Counted from the first letter of the stretch, positions 23,645 to 32,543 are shown. The stretch: 64,000 bases of DNA from Pseudomonadota bacterium (GCA_023389055.1 JAEWFA010000062.1:15767-79766), one strand, 5' to 3'. Made by a program: numbers and translations. The notes: generated by a model from the sequence alone, not told the origin.

Positions 23645-24416
23645 CGCTCGTACCCCGATGCGCCGGTTCCGTCCCGATCACGTAGCGACGAACATCGTCA
23701 TTCGACAGCACGCTGGCCGGATCCCCGTCGGCGATGATGCGCCCCTCGTAGAAAGCGAGAATGCGCCGCGTATAGCGGCGCACGATGTCCATGTCGTGCT
23801 CGACGAAGAGGATGGTCGGCCGCACCGCCGAAACCGCGGCCATCACCGTGTCCATGATCGCGAACTTCTCGTCGCTGCTTACGCCACTGGTCGGTTCGTC
23901 GAGCAGCAGGATGCGAGGACGGGCGGTCATAGCCACGGCGATGTCGAGCAGCTTTCGCACGCCCTCGGGCAATACGCCGGCCGGACGCGCCGCGTAGTCT
24001 GTGAGGCGATAACGCACCAGTGCCTCGTCGGCCGCTTCGTCGACGTTTGGAGCAGCGATGCCTGTCCGGAACGCCAAACGCGGTGCGCCGAGCGACACGA
24101 CGCCGTATCCGACACGAAGATTCTCGCGAACGCTCAGGCTGTCGAAGAGCTGCGGGATCTGGAACGAGCGACAGATCCCCAATTGCGTGATCCTTCGCTC
24201 GGGCAGGGCGGTGATATCGCGTCCGCCGTAATGGACGCTCCCCCTGTCCGGCTTCACGTAACCGGTCACCATGTTCAGGAACGTCGTCTTGCCGGCGCCG
24301 TTGCCGCCGATCAACGCGACTACGGAACCTTCGTCGACCCGTACGTCGAGATTGTCGGCTGCGGTTACCGCGCCGAAGCGCTTGACCAGTCCGCGGGTCT
24401 CGAGCACGGCGTTCAT
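23631..24416 (-). CDS. livG: Liv-type ABC transporter ATPase, LivG
   Basis: This 261-residue protein has Walker A GGNGAGKTT, Walker B PRILLLDEPTSGVS and the LivG-type ending with VEHDMDIVRRYTRRI. The ABC signature is degenerate, reading LPEGVRKLLDIAVAM where LSxGQ is usual, as in other LivG proteins. The start MNAVLETRGL at 24416 makes a four-base overlap with the upstream livM gene (24413-24416). A much longer open frame continues upstream but has no family similarity. It pairs with LivF in powering the permease. Confidence 0.92.
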   Translation of the reverse strand: MNAVLETRGLVKRFGAVTAADNLDVRVDEGSVVALIGGNGAGKTTFLNMVTGYVKPDRGSVHYGGRDITALPERRITQLGICRSFQIPQLFDSLSVRENLRVGYGVVSLGAPRLAFRTGIAAPNVDEAADEALVRYRLTDYAARPAGVLPEGVRKLLDIAVAMTARPRILLLDEPTSGVSSDEKFAIMDTVMAAVSAVRPTILFVEHDMDIVRRYTRRILAFYEGRIIADGDPASVLSNDDVRRYVIGTEPAHRGTSDAAH

Positions 24417-25360
24417 GGGGCGGCGCGGCGCCGAAACAGCGACCACAGTCCTGCGGGCAGGAACATGATCACTGCGAGCATCGCGAAACCGAGAACGAGC
24501 TGCCACGTATAGGGCGTGTACTGGTATGCGACGCTCTTGATCCATTCGAACAACAGCGAGCCGAGGAAGGGCGCCCCCACGTTGGAGATGCCGCCGAGAA
24601 TGGCGACGAAGACGAACTCCCCGGAGGTGGTCCAGTATGCAAGTTCGGGGTCGATGTGTCCGATCGAAAGCGCAACGATGCCGCCGCCCAGCCCGCCGAG
24701 GAAGGCGGCAATTACCTGGTTCAGGTGCATGACGTTGCGAACCGACGCGCCCAAATACTCGACGCGAAGTTCGTTGTCGCGGATCGCAGGGGCCAGCCGG
24801 CCGCGAACCGAGCGCAGGAACCGTTCGACGGCAAGCGCGGCCGCATAGCAAAAGCCCACGGCCACCGCATAGAGGACGTAGCTCCGGGCCTCGGGCGCGG
24901 TGCGGATTCCCGCCGCCGAGTTCCAGGCGACGTTGAAACCGTCGCTGCTTCCCAGGGCGGACGTCTTGACCAGCAAGCCGTAGAGGATCATGGAAAACGC
25001 AAGACTGAGCATCGCGAAGAAGATCGCTCGATAACGCGCGAGCAGGAAACCGAGCAGCCACGCGACGACGGCAGCGACCAGCGCTCCGAACAGCGGCATG
25101 ACGACCGCGTCGTGCGTGAGAATCGATGGCGGCAGGCCGAGCAGGCGCGTCGCCGAGACCGCCGCGTAGGCCCCGAGGCAGTAATACAACCCCTGTCCGA
25201 AGGAGACGAGCCCGCAGCGCATCAGCAATACCAGGCCGAGCACGACGAGTCCCTTGCCCAGCGCGAGGACGAAAAGACTCTGTGCCCACGGCGGCGTCCA
25301 CCAACCGCCGACGAGCAGCACGACCAGCGCCGCCGCCCACGCGATCGATGGATGCTTCAT
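24413..25360 (-). CDS. livM: Liv-type ABC transporter permease, LivM
   Basis: This 315-residue membrane protein has about nine hydrophobic stretches and LivM landmarks: LVSFGQGLYYCLGAYAAVSA (the SFGxG..Y motif), AIFFAMLSLAFSMILYGL and VRDNELRVEYLGASVR (the cytoplasmic coupling loop), then GGLGGGIVALSIGHIDPE. The start MKHPSIAWAA at 25360 gives an ATGA overlap with livH. With LivH it forms the membrane channel. Confidence 0.93.
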   Translation of the reverse strand: MKHPSIAWAAALVVLLVGGWWTPPWAQSLFVLALGKGLVVLGLVLLMRCGLVSFGQGLYYCLGAYAAVSATRLLGLPPSILTHDAVVMPLFGALVAAVVAWLLGFLLARYRAIFFAMLSLAFSMILYGLLVKTSALGSSDGFNVAWNSAAGIRTAPEARSYVLYAVAVGFCYAAALAVERFLRSVRGRLAPAIRDNELRVEYLGASVRNVMHLNQVIAAFLGGLGGGIVALSIGHIDPELAYWTTSGEFVFVAILGGISNVGAPFLGSLLFEWIKSVAYQYTPYTWQLVLGFAMLAVIMFLPAGLWSLFRRRAAP

Positions 25361-26253
25361 ATCCGCCGGGCCTCCGGGGCCGCGAACAGCCCCTTCGGAC
25401 GCGCGACGAGCACCAGCGCCATGACCAGGTAGACGCTGAACAGTTCCACATCGGGCAGGTAATGCACCGCCAGCGAGCGTACGAGTCCGACGATCAACGA
25501 TCCGAGCGCGGCGCCGGGAAGGCTGCCCAGTCCACCGATCACGACGACGGCGAAGGCCAGCACGATCACTTCGACGCCCATTGCCGGTACGACCGACACT
25601 TTCGGCGCGATCAGCGCGCCGCCGAGCGCCGCGAGCGTCGTGCCGAGCGTGAACGTGACGAGATAGAAGCGGGCGACATCGATTCCCATCGCCGCACTGA
25701 TCTCGCGATCGTGGATGACCGCCGCCAGCAACTTGCCGTGCCGGGTCGAGGTAAGTGCCCAGGTGAGCACGATGCCCACCGCGAACGCGACGACGACGAG
25801 CAGCGCGTCGTACACGGTGTACGGCAGGCCGGCCAGTTCGAAGTTGCCGAGCAACCCGTACGGCTGGTACGCAGCGATCGATTCGACCCCCCAGACCAGC
25901 TTGATCGCGTCCTCCAGAATCAGGAACACCGCATAGGTGACGAGCAGCAGCACGACCTCGTCCTGCCCGTACAGGAAGCGCAGCAGGCCCCGCTCGATCA
26001 ACGGGCCGACGACGAGGCCGACCGCCGCCGCCGCGACGAAAAGCAGCGCGAAGCTCGCGTACGGATTCCACCCGGCGGCGAACCACGCTGCCACGAGCGT
26101 CGCCGCGACGTACGAACCGAGCGCGTACAGGCCGCCGTGCGCGATGTTCAGGATCTTCATCACGCCGTAGATCAGCGTGAGACCGACGGCGATGATGAAG
26201 AGATAGGCCGAATAGACGACCGCGTCGACGAGAACCGGGAGCAGGGCGCTCAT
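25357..26253 (-). CDS. livH: Liv-type ABC transporter permease, LivH
   Basis: This 298-residue permease shows the LivH pattern: VGLTLIYGVMKILNIAHGGL at the N terminus, RHGKLLAAVIHDREISAAMG in the coupling loop, and AFAVVVIGGLGSLPGAALGS. The ending FSVYLVMALVLVARPKGLFA is typical. The stop overlaps the livM start. The gap to the upstream binding-protein gene is 16 bases. Confidence 0.93.
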   Translation of the reverse strand: MSALLPVLVDAVVYSAYLFIIAVGLTLIYGVMKILNIAHGGLYALGSYVAATLVAAWFAAGWNPYASFALLFVAAAAVGLVVGPLIERGLLRFLYGQDEVVLLLVTYAVFLILEDAIKLVWGVESIAAYQPYGLLGNFELAGLPYTVYDALLVVVAFAVGIVLTWALTSTRHGKLLAAVIHDREISAAMGIDVARFYLVTFTLGTTLAALGGALIAPKVSVVPAMGVEVIVLAFAVVVIGGLGSLPGAALGSLIVGLVRSLAVHYLPDVELFSVYLVMALVLVARPKGLFAAPEARRI

Positions 26254-26269
26254 CGCGCGGTTTTTTGCG

Positions 26270-27601
26270 TCACTTCGCGGTCTTGAAGCCCGACTTGATC
26301 CATTCCTCGCTCTTCTGGCCTTCCGGCGGGTTCACGCGCGCAGCCTCGTAGCGCTCGATATCGGTGACGACCGCCTTGCCGCCTTCATGCTTGACGATGC
26401 CGTATGCGGTGGACTGGACCGCCTGGTGCCCCTTGCCGAGCGACATCTCTACCGGACCGCCGGGGCCCTCGAAACGCAGCTTCTCGAAGGCGGCGATGAC
26501 CTGGTCCTGGTTGGGCGTCTTGTTGCCGTTGGCCGACTGCGCCTTCTCCCAGGCCGCCTTCACGCCGAGGATCGCCTGCGCCATCTTGTACGACGGATAG
26601 CTGGGCGACACCGAATATCGCTCGTCGTAGACCTTGCGGAACCAGGTGTTCAGTTCCGAATCCGGCGCGAACGGTCCGAAGGGACCGCGCGCTCCGATCA
26701 CCGTTCCCTGGGGAACCTGCGTACCCAGGCGCACGAGCGTGGGTTCGCCCGCCGTCATCACGACCGTACTCTTCTGGAACAGGCCGCGGGGCGCACCCTG
26801 CAGGATCAGCGCCTCGGCATCGCCGCCCCAGAAGCTCGAATGCACCACGTCGGCGCCGCTTTGCAGCAGCGCGGAAATTTCCGCGCCATACTGGCCGGCG
26901 AGGAACTTCGGCATCTGCGACGTGACGATCTGGACGTCCGGCTTCAGCACCTTGATCGCCGCCTCGAAATCGTTCCAGGAATCCTGTCCCCAGGCGTAGT
27001 TCTGGTTGATTCCGGCGACGTTCTTCAACGACGGCTTGCGCGCCGTTGCGTAGAGCGCGGCCGCGGTGTTGTCCATCGTCGCCGTGGCGCCGGTACGGAA
27101 CACGTACTCGTAGCTGCCGTCTTCGAAAATGCGCGGCGTGCCGCAATCGAAGAACACGGTGAGCTTCTTCAGTTCCTCGGCGACCGGCGCGATCGCCAGG
27201 CAATCGCCGCTCGAGATGTAGCCGATGACCAGATCGACGCCGTCGCGTTGCACGAGGTTTCGATACTCGTTGACCTGCCGCGTCGTGCCGCCCGCTTCGT
27301 CGACGAAATGCAATTCGATCGGCGCGCCCCCCAGCCCTGCAGTGGCGTACGGCCCAGGCGCCTTGCCCGCATTCAGCGCCTCGACCAGCACCTCGGCGCC
27401 GTTGCGCGCGGGAACCCCGAACGGCCCCGCCGCCGCGCCAGACAGGAACGTAACCACGCCGATTCGCACCGGCTTCTTCGCGGGCTCGGTTTGTGCTTGC
27501 GCGAGCGCCGAGGACGCGGCGAACGAGAGCGTGACAGCGATGGAAAGCGGGGCGGGCGAAGCGAAGATTCCGAATGCCCTCTTCGGGCGGCTGGTTCGCA
27601 T
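26270..27601 (-). CDS. ABC transporter periplasmic substrate-binding protein, LivK/HAAT family
   Basis: This 443-residue protein is the receptor for the adjacent Liv permease. Signal peptide residues 1-31 end at SALAQAQT. The mature protein begins PVRIGVVTFLSGAAAGPFGV, the usual Leu/Ile/Val-binding entry strand, and includes DLVIGYISSGDCLAIAPVAE and GINQNYAWGQDSWNDFEAAI. The start at 27601 has CAGGAG seven bases upstream; the frame extends ten codons further. It is the first gene of the operon that ends with the extradiol dioxygenase, so the ligand may be aromatic, which is inference. Related ABC receptors in this order often bind aromatic acids. Confidence 0.9.
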   Translation of the reverse strand: MRTSRPKRAFGIFASPAPLSIAVTLSFAASSALAQAQTEPAKKPVRIGVVTFLSGAAAGPFGVPARNGAEVLVEALNAGKAPGPYATAGLGGAPIELHFVDEAGGTTRQVNEYRNLVQRDGVDLVIGYISSGDCLAIAPVAEELKKLTVFFDCGTPRIFEDGSYEYVFRTGATATMDNTAAALYATARKPSLKNVAGINQNYAWGQDSWNDFEAAIKVLKPDVQIVTSQMPKFLAGQYGAEISALLQSGADVVHSSFWGGDAEALILQGAPRGLFQKSTVVMTAGEPTLVRLGTQVPQGTVIGARGPFGPFAPDSELNTWFRKVYDERYSVSPSYPSYKMAQAILGVKAAWEKAQSANGNKTPNQDQVIAAFEKLRFEGPGGPVEMSLGKGHQAVQSTAYGIVKHEGGKAVVTDIERYEAARVNPPEGQKSEEWIKSGFKTAK

Positions 27602-27847
27602 CGAGTTCTCCTGTAGGACGAGCGGGCACACGAGCGCCGAGGTCTTTCACGATCCGGGACGGGTCGTGCTGCGCGACATGGTGCCCCTGCATCGTCGGCG
27701 GTGTCCAACAAATCCCGCTCCGCGTCGGCGACAAGCCTGTACCGTCGACAGCGCGGTCGCCAACGACTGATGCGAGCGCGAGGAATGCGAAATGACGGAG
27801 TGATCGCCGGCGGCCGGTCATCGCCGCGCCGGCTGGAGACGGCCGCG

Positions 27848-28306
27848 ATGCACACGATCGCGACGTTCGAGGCCGCAAAGGGCGTGGCCGCACTGGCTGC
27901 GCTGCTCGGGTGGCTGAGCCTGATGCACCACGACGTTCATCGGCTCGCCCTCGAACTCATCGGGCACTTCGGGCTCGACCCGCAAGCGCATTACCCGGAA
28001 TTGCTGCTGCACTACGTCGATACGCTCAATGGCACGCCGCTGTGCACGACGGTGCTGCTGGGCTCGGCCTACGCGGTGCTGCGCTGGATAGAGGCGATCG
28101 GACTGTGGCTCGGTCGTGCCTGGGGCGAGTGGATCGGCGCGCTCGGCAGCGGCGTGTACGTGCCGTTCGAGTTGATGCATCTGCGGCATGCGCCGACATG
28201 GCAGGGCGCCGTCGTCGTCTGCTGCAACGTGGCCATCGTGCTCTTCCTCGGCGGCCGGCTGTGGCGACGGCGCGCACGGCTTGCGATCGACACGCACCGC
28301 GCCTGA
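27848..28306 (+). CDS. DUF2127 family membrane protein
   Basis: This 152-residue membrane protein has four hydrophobic stretches and the DUF2127 entry MHTIATFEAAKGVAALAALL. The mid-section RWIEAIGLWLGRAWGEWIGA and GSGVYVPFELMHLRHAPTW is characteristic. Function of the family is unknown. The start at 27848 is preferred because family members begin at this point; an ATG at 27785 is an alternative. The 246 bases between 27602 and 27847 hold the promoter region of the divergent Liv operon and I see no gene in them. Confidence 0.78.
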   Translation: MHTIATFEAAKGVAALAALLGWLSLMHHDVHRLALELIGHFGLDPQAHYPELLLHYVDTLNGTPLCTTVLLGSAYAVLRWIEAIGLWLGRAWGEWIGALGSGVYVPFELMHLRHAPTWQGAVVVCCNVAIVLFLGGRLWRRRARLAIDTHRA

Positions 28307-28346
28307 TTGCGGCACGATGACGCTACGACCGATTCGAAGGACGACC

Positions 28347-29348
28347 ATGACGCCTGCGCAATTCACCGCCTACCTGATCGAGCAGCACGCAGACCGGGTC
28401 GGAGGGCGGCTCACGACGATGTCTGCCGCGCATCTGGACGCCGGAGAGGTGACGATCCGCGTGCACTACTCGAGCATCAACTACAAAGACGCGCTCGCGG
28501 CGACGGGCGCCGGCAAGATCATCCGGCGCTTTCCGTGCGTCGGCGGGATCGATCTGGCGGGCGAGGTCGTCGAGAGCGCCGATGCGCGATTCCGCCCCGG
28601 CGACCCCGTGATCGCGACGAGCTTCGATCTGGGCGTCTCGCACCACGGCGGCTACGCGCAGTACGCGCGCGTGCCGGCCGCCTGGGTCCTTGCGCTGCCC
28701 GACGGGCTGACGCTGTTCGAAACGATGGCGTTGGGAACGGCCGGCTTCACCGCCGGCCTGGCCGTCGTTCGCATGGAAGCCAACGGACTGACGCCGCAGA
28801 ACGGCCCGGTCGTCGTCACCGGCGCCACCGGCGGCGTGGGCGGATTGGCGATCAACATGCTCTCGAGGCTCGGCTACGAAGTCGTCGCGCTGACGCGCAA
28901 GTCGTCCGAGGAACAGTACCTGCGCGAACTCGGCGCCTCGTCGGTCGAGCTCGTCTCGCAGATCGATCTGGCGAAGGTGCGCCCGCTCGAGCGCGCCCGA
29001 TGGGCGGGGGCGGTCGACAACGTCGGCGGCCCGATCCTGCACTGGGCGCTCGCGAGCATGAAGCAGGCGGGCACGGTCGCGAGCATCGGCAACGCGGCGA
29101 GCATCGAACTGAAGACCACCGTGTTCCCGTTCATCCTGCGCGGCGTGAGCCTGCTCGGCGTGGACTCGGGCTACATCGGATTCCCGACGCGCCAGCGCGT
29201 CTGGGACCGCCTCGCCAGCGACCTGAAGCCACGGCATCTGCACGAGATCACGCGCACGATCGACCTCGATGTGCTGCCCGGCGCCTTCGACGATTTCGTG
29301 CAGGGCCGGGTGAAGGGAAGGACGGTCGTTCGTGTCTTTCGGCAATAG
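28347..29348 (+). CDS. acrylyl-CoA reductase / YhdH family quinone-oxidoreductase-like protein
   Basis: This 333-residue zinc-free MDR protein matches AcuI/YhdH: VHYSSINYKDALAATGAGKI, RRFPCVGGIDLAGEVVES, VVVTGATGGVGGLAINMLSR (NADPH-binding loop) and VSLLGVDSGYIGFPTRQRVW. AcuI reduces acrylyl-CoA to propionyl-CoA with NADPH and gives tolerance to acrylate. The start at 28347 has GAAGGA seven bases upstream. It follows the DUF2127 gene by 40 bases on the same strand; no propionate or DMSP genes are nearby. Confidence 0.9.
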   Translation: MTPAQFTAYLIEQHADRVGGRLTTMSAAHLDAGEVTIRVHYSSINYKDALAATGAGKIIRRFPCVGGIDLAGEVVESADARFRPGDPVIATSFDLGVSHHGGYAQYARVPAAWVLALPDGLTLFETMALGTAGFTAGLAVVRMEANGLTPQNGPVVVTGATGGVGGLAINMLSRLGYEVVALTRKSSEEQYLRELGASSVELVSQIDLAKVRPLERARWAGAVDNVGGPILHWALASMKQAGTVASIGNAASIELKTTVFPFILRGVSLLGVDSGYIGFPTRQRVWDRLASDLKPRHLHEITRTIDLDVLPGAFDDFVQGRVKGRTVVRVFRQ

Positions 29349-29374
29349 CCTTCGACGTTAGCGCTTTTCGTCGT

Positions 29375-30133
29375 TCACGAGAAGCAAAACTCCCACGGCT
29401 GCTCTTCGGCGCCGAGCGCGGTCGGCTTCATCATCACTGCGGTGGGGCGTACGACGCACGTCCACGTCTGCTGGCGCGTGAGGTCGCCGACCTGCAGCAC
29501 GTGCGGACGCAGCACGGCAGCACAGGCCCCGTGCGACGGATCGCGCACGCTCGTGTAGCGGATCCCGTCGACGCCCGCCTGGCGAGCGGCGTGCGCCAGT
29601 GCCTGGCAGGCAGCGTAGTCGGACGAGTGCCGCCAGGCCGCAGCGAAAGCGGCCCAAGGCGCGGCCCGGAGATCCACGATCCGCCCCCGCAGATGGGCGG
29701 TGAAGAAGGTCAGCTCGCTCACGACCGGCTCGTCGGCGAATGCATCGCTGTCGGCAGCGAAGCGCCAGCGCCAATATCCGACTTCCGCGCAGGCCGCTCG
29801 AAGCTCGCTTGCGCCGTACCAGACGCCCGGTTCGTGCGCCGGGCGAAATCGCGACGGCCACGGACTGATGTAGCGAAAGGGGGTCGCCAGCAGGTAGTGC
29901 ATCTGCTCGGCGCCGGCCGGGCGAGCCGGCTTGCTCTCCTCCAGCAACGACTCCAGCAGTTCCTGCTCGGCCAGGTTGTCGACGATCTTCAGCGTCGCGA
30001 TCCGGTGTTGCGCTTCGACGCCGCGCCACAGGGTCGCAGAGCGCACGCGGCCTTGCGCGAGCCACGCCCCCCAATGAGGTCGGCTCGCCTGCCAGTTCTG
30101 CGCATCCGCCGAGGCGCCTGCTGCCTTGCTCAC
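29375..30133 (-). CDS. RES-domain toxin, MbcT-like
   Basis: This 252-residue protein carries a RES domain (named for Arg-Glu-Ser). The Arg is in FRYISPWPSRFRP (about residues 86-98), the Glu in GASELRAACAEVGYWR (about 108-122) and the Ser in WRHSSDYAACQALAHAARQ. RES toxins such as MbcT and ParT degrade or transfer ADP-ribose from NAD+. The start makes an ATGA overlap with the upstream gene for the matching antitoxin. An N-terminal region of about 75 residues precedes the catalytic part. The pair stands alone, with no phage or plasmid genes nearby. Confidence 0.85.
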   Translation of the reverse strand: MSKAAGASADAQNWQASRPHWGAWLAQGRVRSATLWRGVEAQHRIATLKIVDNLAEQELLESLLEESKPARPAGAEQMHYLLATPFRYISPWPSRFRPAHEPGVWYGASELRAACAEVGYWRWRFAADSDAFADEPVVSELTFFTAHLRGRIVDLRAAPWAAFAAAWRHSSDYAACQALAHAARQAGVDGIRYTSVRDPSHGACAAVLRPHVLQVGDLTRQQTWTCVVRPTAVMMKPTALGAEEQPWEFCFS

Positions 30134-30537
30134 AGCGGCGCGCGCATGTGATCGAGATACGCGACCGTGCGAACGAGCCCTTGGGCAGTGGTGACGAGAT
30201 CGCGCGGAACTCCGTTCAGCGCCCGGTTGTAGGCGGACATCCAGTTGCGTCGCTGTTCGTCGTTGCCGCCGACGAGCACGTCGAGCGCGCGGAAGCAGCG
30301 AACGATCAGGGCGGCGAGTTCCGCCTCCTTGCTGCCCGGTTTCAATGTCGTGGCGCCATGCGCCATCCGCGAGATGCTGGCTTCGCTGATGCCCAGTGAG
30401 GTTGCGAGCCGCGCTCCCCGCAGGCCGAGCAGATCCGCCGAACGAAGCAGCGCTTTCGTCAGGACCTGCGCGGGATCGGCGCGATCGACGCCACCGTTTC
30501 GACGCGGCGCCGCGGTGCTTGCCATGGCTTTTTCCAT
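30130..30537 (-). CDS. antitoxin with Xre/MbcA/ParS-type toxin-binding domain
   Basis: This 135-residue protein has a central helix-turn-helix-like region (GARLATSLGISEASISRMAH, about residues 41-60) and the Xre-MbcA-ParS toxin-binding C terminus with ALNGVPRDLVTTAQGLVRTV. It neutralises the RES toxin encoded next to it and would repress its own promoter. The ATG at 30537 lies only six bases from the -10 element, so translation may be leaderless or begin at the internal ATG at 30525. Toxin and antitoxin genes overlap by ATGA. Confidence 0.87.
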   Translation of the reverse strand: MEKAMASTAAPRRNGGVDRADPAQVLTKALLRSADLLGLRGARLATSLGISEASISRMAHGATTLKPGSKEAELAALIVRCFRALDVLVGGNDEQRRNWMSAYNRALNGVPRDLVTTAQGLVRTVAYLDHMRAPL

Positions 30538-30540
30538 GTG

Positions 30541-30572
30541 GAAAGTATAATGGACTTCCTTTCTAATGAAAG
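30541..30572 (-). promoter_or_regulatory. promoter and inverted repeats of the toxin-antitoxin operon
   Basis: Read on the minus strand, TTTCAT (30571-30566), a 16-base spacer and TATACT (30549-30544) form a good sigma-70 promoter, in contrast to the GC-rich surroundings. A perfect inverted repeat CTTTC-TAAT-GAAAG (30559-30572) covers the -35 box, and a third GAAAG (30541-30545) overlaps the -10. These repeats are good candidates for antitoxin binding. The predicted transcript start lies at or beside the antitoxin ATG. Confidence 0.6.
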
Positions 30573-30721
30573 AGATTGCGTTTCGGTGCGACCGAAAAAG
30601 ACCGGTGCGCGCGGCGCCACACGGCGCTTCCCGACATCGCGCCCGTCAAGGCCATCGGCCAGGCCCGTCGCCGGAACGACGTAGGGTAGCCGTCGAGGAA
30701 TCGGAGCAGGCCCCAGGGAAG

Positions 30722-31114
30722 ATGAGTTCGAAACGGATCAGCATCCTTGTCGTTTCCGGGGCGAGAGAGCGACTGCAGATGGCGGCGATGGTCGCGGCGG
30801 TCGGCGCGGTCAGCGAGAACCGGGTCACCGTGTTCCTGTCGATGAACGCGCTGCGCTACTTCGTCAAGGGCGACCAGACGGCGGCGCCGGCGGAAGGTCC
30901 GTTCGGAGAGCTTCTCGACGAGAAGCACACGCCGCCGTTCCGCACGCTGTTCGAACAAGCGGTAACGCTCGGCGACGCGAAGATCCATCCGTGCTCGATG
31001 GCGATCGACGTGCTGTCGCTCGAACCCGATGCACTCGAGTCGTGGCTCGCGGAACCGCTCGGCCTGACGAAGTTTCTCGACGACGCGGCAGGAGCGCAGG
31101 TCTGGTCGTTCTGA
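30722..31114 (+). CDS. DsrE-family sulfur-carrier-like protein
   Basis: This 130-residue protein has a DsrE/DsrF-like fold: [20 protein letters not shown] at the N terminus, [16 protein letters not shown] in the middle and a single conserved-looking cysteine, Cys91 in [12 protein letters not shown]. In sulfur-oxidisers DsrE-type proteins hold persulfide sulfur on this Cys and exchange it with TusA. The start at 30722 is chosen over an open frame that continues upstream into the toxin-antitoxin promoter. The next gene encodes TusA, which supports sulfur relay. AGGGAAG lies directly upstream. Confidence 0.82.
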   Translation: MSSKRISILVVSGARERLQMAAMVAAVGAVSENRVTVFLSMNALRYFVKGDQTAAPAEGPFGELLDEKHTPPFRTLFEQAVTLGDAKIHPCSMAIDVLSLEPDALESWLAEPLGLTKFLDDAAGAQVWSF

Positions 31115-31138
31115 ATCCGGCGCTGCCAAGGAGGGTTC

Positions 31139-31369
31139 GTGGCCGACAGAAAGGTGATCGACGCGCGCGGAAGCTTCTGCCCCGGTCCGCTGATGGAGCT
31201 GATCGCCGGCATGAAGATGGCACAGGTCGGCGACGAACTCGAGGTGCTGTCCAGCGATCGGGGCTCGGCGCGGGAGATTCCCGACTGGATCCGCAAGGTC
31301 GGGCACGAACTCGTCGGCACGCGCGAACAGGCCGGCGTCTGGCACGTGTCGGTGCGCAAGCTGAAGTAA
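31139..31369 (+). CDS. TusA-family sulfurtransferase
   Basis: This 76-residue protein is a complete TusA: VIDARGSFCPGPLMELI with Cys14 in the CPGP motif, and VGDELEVLSSDRGSAREIPD, the second conserved segment. TusA-like proteins pass sulfane sulfur between partners as a Cys-bound persulfide. The start is GTG at 31139 with AAGGAGG five bases before it. It sits between the DsrE-like gene and an SQR-like flavoprotein gene, so it probably accepts sulfur from one and delivers to another. Confidence 0.93.
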   Translation: MADRKVIDARGSFCPGPLMELIAGMKMAQVGDELEVLSSDRGSAREIPDWIRKVGHELVGTREQAGVWHVSVRKLK

Positions 31370-31392
31370 CGACGACAAAAGGAGAAGGAGCG

Positions 31393-32526
31393 ATGCGCAT
31401 CCTGATCGTCGGTGGCGGCATGGGCGGAACGATCCTCGCGAACAATCTCGCGCGGCGCCTGGCGCCGGAGCTGAGGAAGGGGCAGGTGAGCATCACGATG
31501 CTGTCGGCCTCCGAGCGGCACTTCTACCAGCCAGGGCTGCTGTACCTGGCGTTCGGCCGCGTGACGCCCGACGAGTTGTATCGCGACCAGGCGAGCCTGC
31601 TCGAGCCGGGGATCGAATTCCTCGTCGACCCCGTCGAGCAGTTCGTGCTCGAGCGCAACCAGGTGAGGGCACGAAGCGGGCGCAGCTTCGACTACGACAT
31701 CCTGGCGATTGCCACCGGGTCGCGTCCGGTACCGGAACTGACGCCCGGGCTCATCGAGAACTCGGAAACTTTCTATACCGAGGAGTCGGCGCTGAAGATG
31801 TTCCGGCGCCTGCGCGAATTCGACGGCGGCCGCGTCGCGGTCGTCGTCGGCGTTCCGCACAAGTGCCCGATGGCGCCGCTCGAGATCACGTTCATGCTGC
31901 ACGACTATTTCAAGGAGCGCGGGATCCTCGACAAGGTGAAGCTGCACTACACGTATCCGATCGGCCGGCTGCACAGCCTGGAGAACGTCGCGAAGTGGGC
32001 AGCACCGGAGATGGAGCGCCTGGGCATCACGAGCGAGACGTTCTTCAACATCAAGGAAGTCGACGCCCAGGCGAAGGTCGTGCGCAGCGAGGAGGGCACC
32101 GAGGCGCCGTTCGACCTGCTGGTCTCGATCCCGGCGCATCGCGGCATGGAGGTGATCGAGAGGAACGGGCTCGGCACCGGCGGATTCATCCCCACGCATC
32201 GGCACCAGCTGAACATGGAGGGGCACGACAACGTCTACGTGCTCGGCGACACGACGAACCTGCCGATCAGCAAGGCCGGCTCCACCGCGCACTTCCAGGC
32301 CGAGGCGCTCGGCGAGAACATCGCCGCGATCGTCAAGCTCGGCGCGCCGGTGCGCGACTATGACGGCAAGGTGTTCTGCTTCATCGAGGCCGGCAAGGAT
32401 CGCGCGACCTACGCGAAGTTCGACTACCTGAACCCGCCCGATCCGCAGCCGCCGACGCAGGCCGTGCACTGGTTCAAGATGGCCTACAACAAGTGGTACT
32501 GGACTTCGGCCCGCGGCCTGCTCTGA
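31393..32526 (+). CDS. FAD-dependent sulfide:quinone oxidoreductase-like flavoprotein
   Basis: This 377-residue protein has an N-terminal FAD motif (MRILIVGGGMGGTILANNLA), the second FAD segment (YDILAIATGSRPVPE) and a third with NVYVLGDTTNLP. Two cysteines fit the SQR active site: Cys158 in PHKCPMAPLE and Cys329 in KVFCFIEAG, comparable to Cys160 and Cys356 of the Acidithiobacillus enzyme (numbers from memory). The third SQR cysteine (Cys128) is missing. The C-terminal segment WFKMAYNKWYWTSARGLL would dip into the membrane. The start at 31393 has AGAAGGAG upstream. It belongs to the DsrE-TusA-DUF1641 cassette. Confidence 0.85.
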   Translation: MRILIVGGGMGGTILANNLARRLAPELRKGQVSITMLSASERHFYQPGLLYLAFGRVTPDELYRDQASLLEPGIEFLVDPVEQFVLERNQVRARSGRSFDYDILAIATGSRPVPELTPGLIENSETFYTEESALKMFRRLREFDGGRVAVVVGVPHKCPMAPLEITFMLHDYFKERGILDKVKLHYTYPIGRLHSLENVAKWAAPEMERLGITSETFFNIKEVDAQAKVVRSEEGTEAPFDLLVSIPAHRGMEVIERNGLGTGGFIPTHRHQLNMEGHDNVYVLGDTTNLPISKAGSTAHFQAEALGENIAAIVKLGAPVRDYDGKVFCFIEAGKDRATYAKFDYLNPPDPQPPTQAVHWFKMAYNKWYWTSARGLL

Positions 32527-32543
32527 GAAGCCGGGAGACGACG

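Noticed and set aside
27602..27847. A possible small gene in the 246-base gap before the DUF2127 gene
   Set aside because: Open frames there are short, out of phase with any ribosome site and only extend the DUF2127 frame upstream; no family similarity seen.
29358..30074. A second 238-codon minus-strand frame inside the RES toxin gene
   Set aside because: It is a shadow of the toxin gene; the frame with RES motifs and the ATGA coupling to the antitoxin is the real one.
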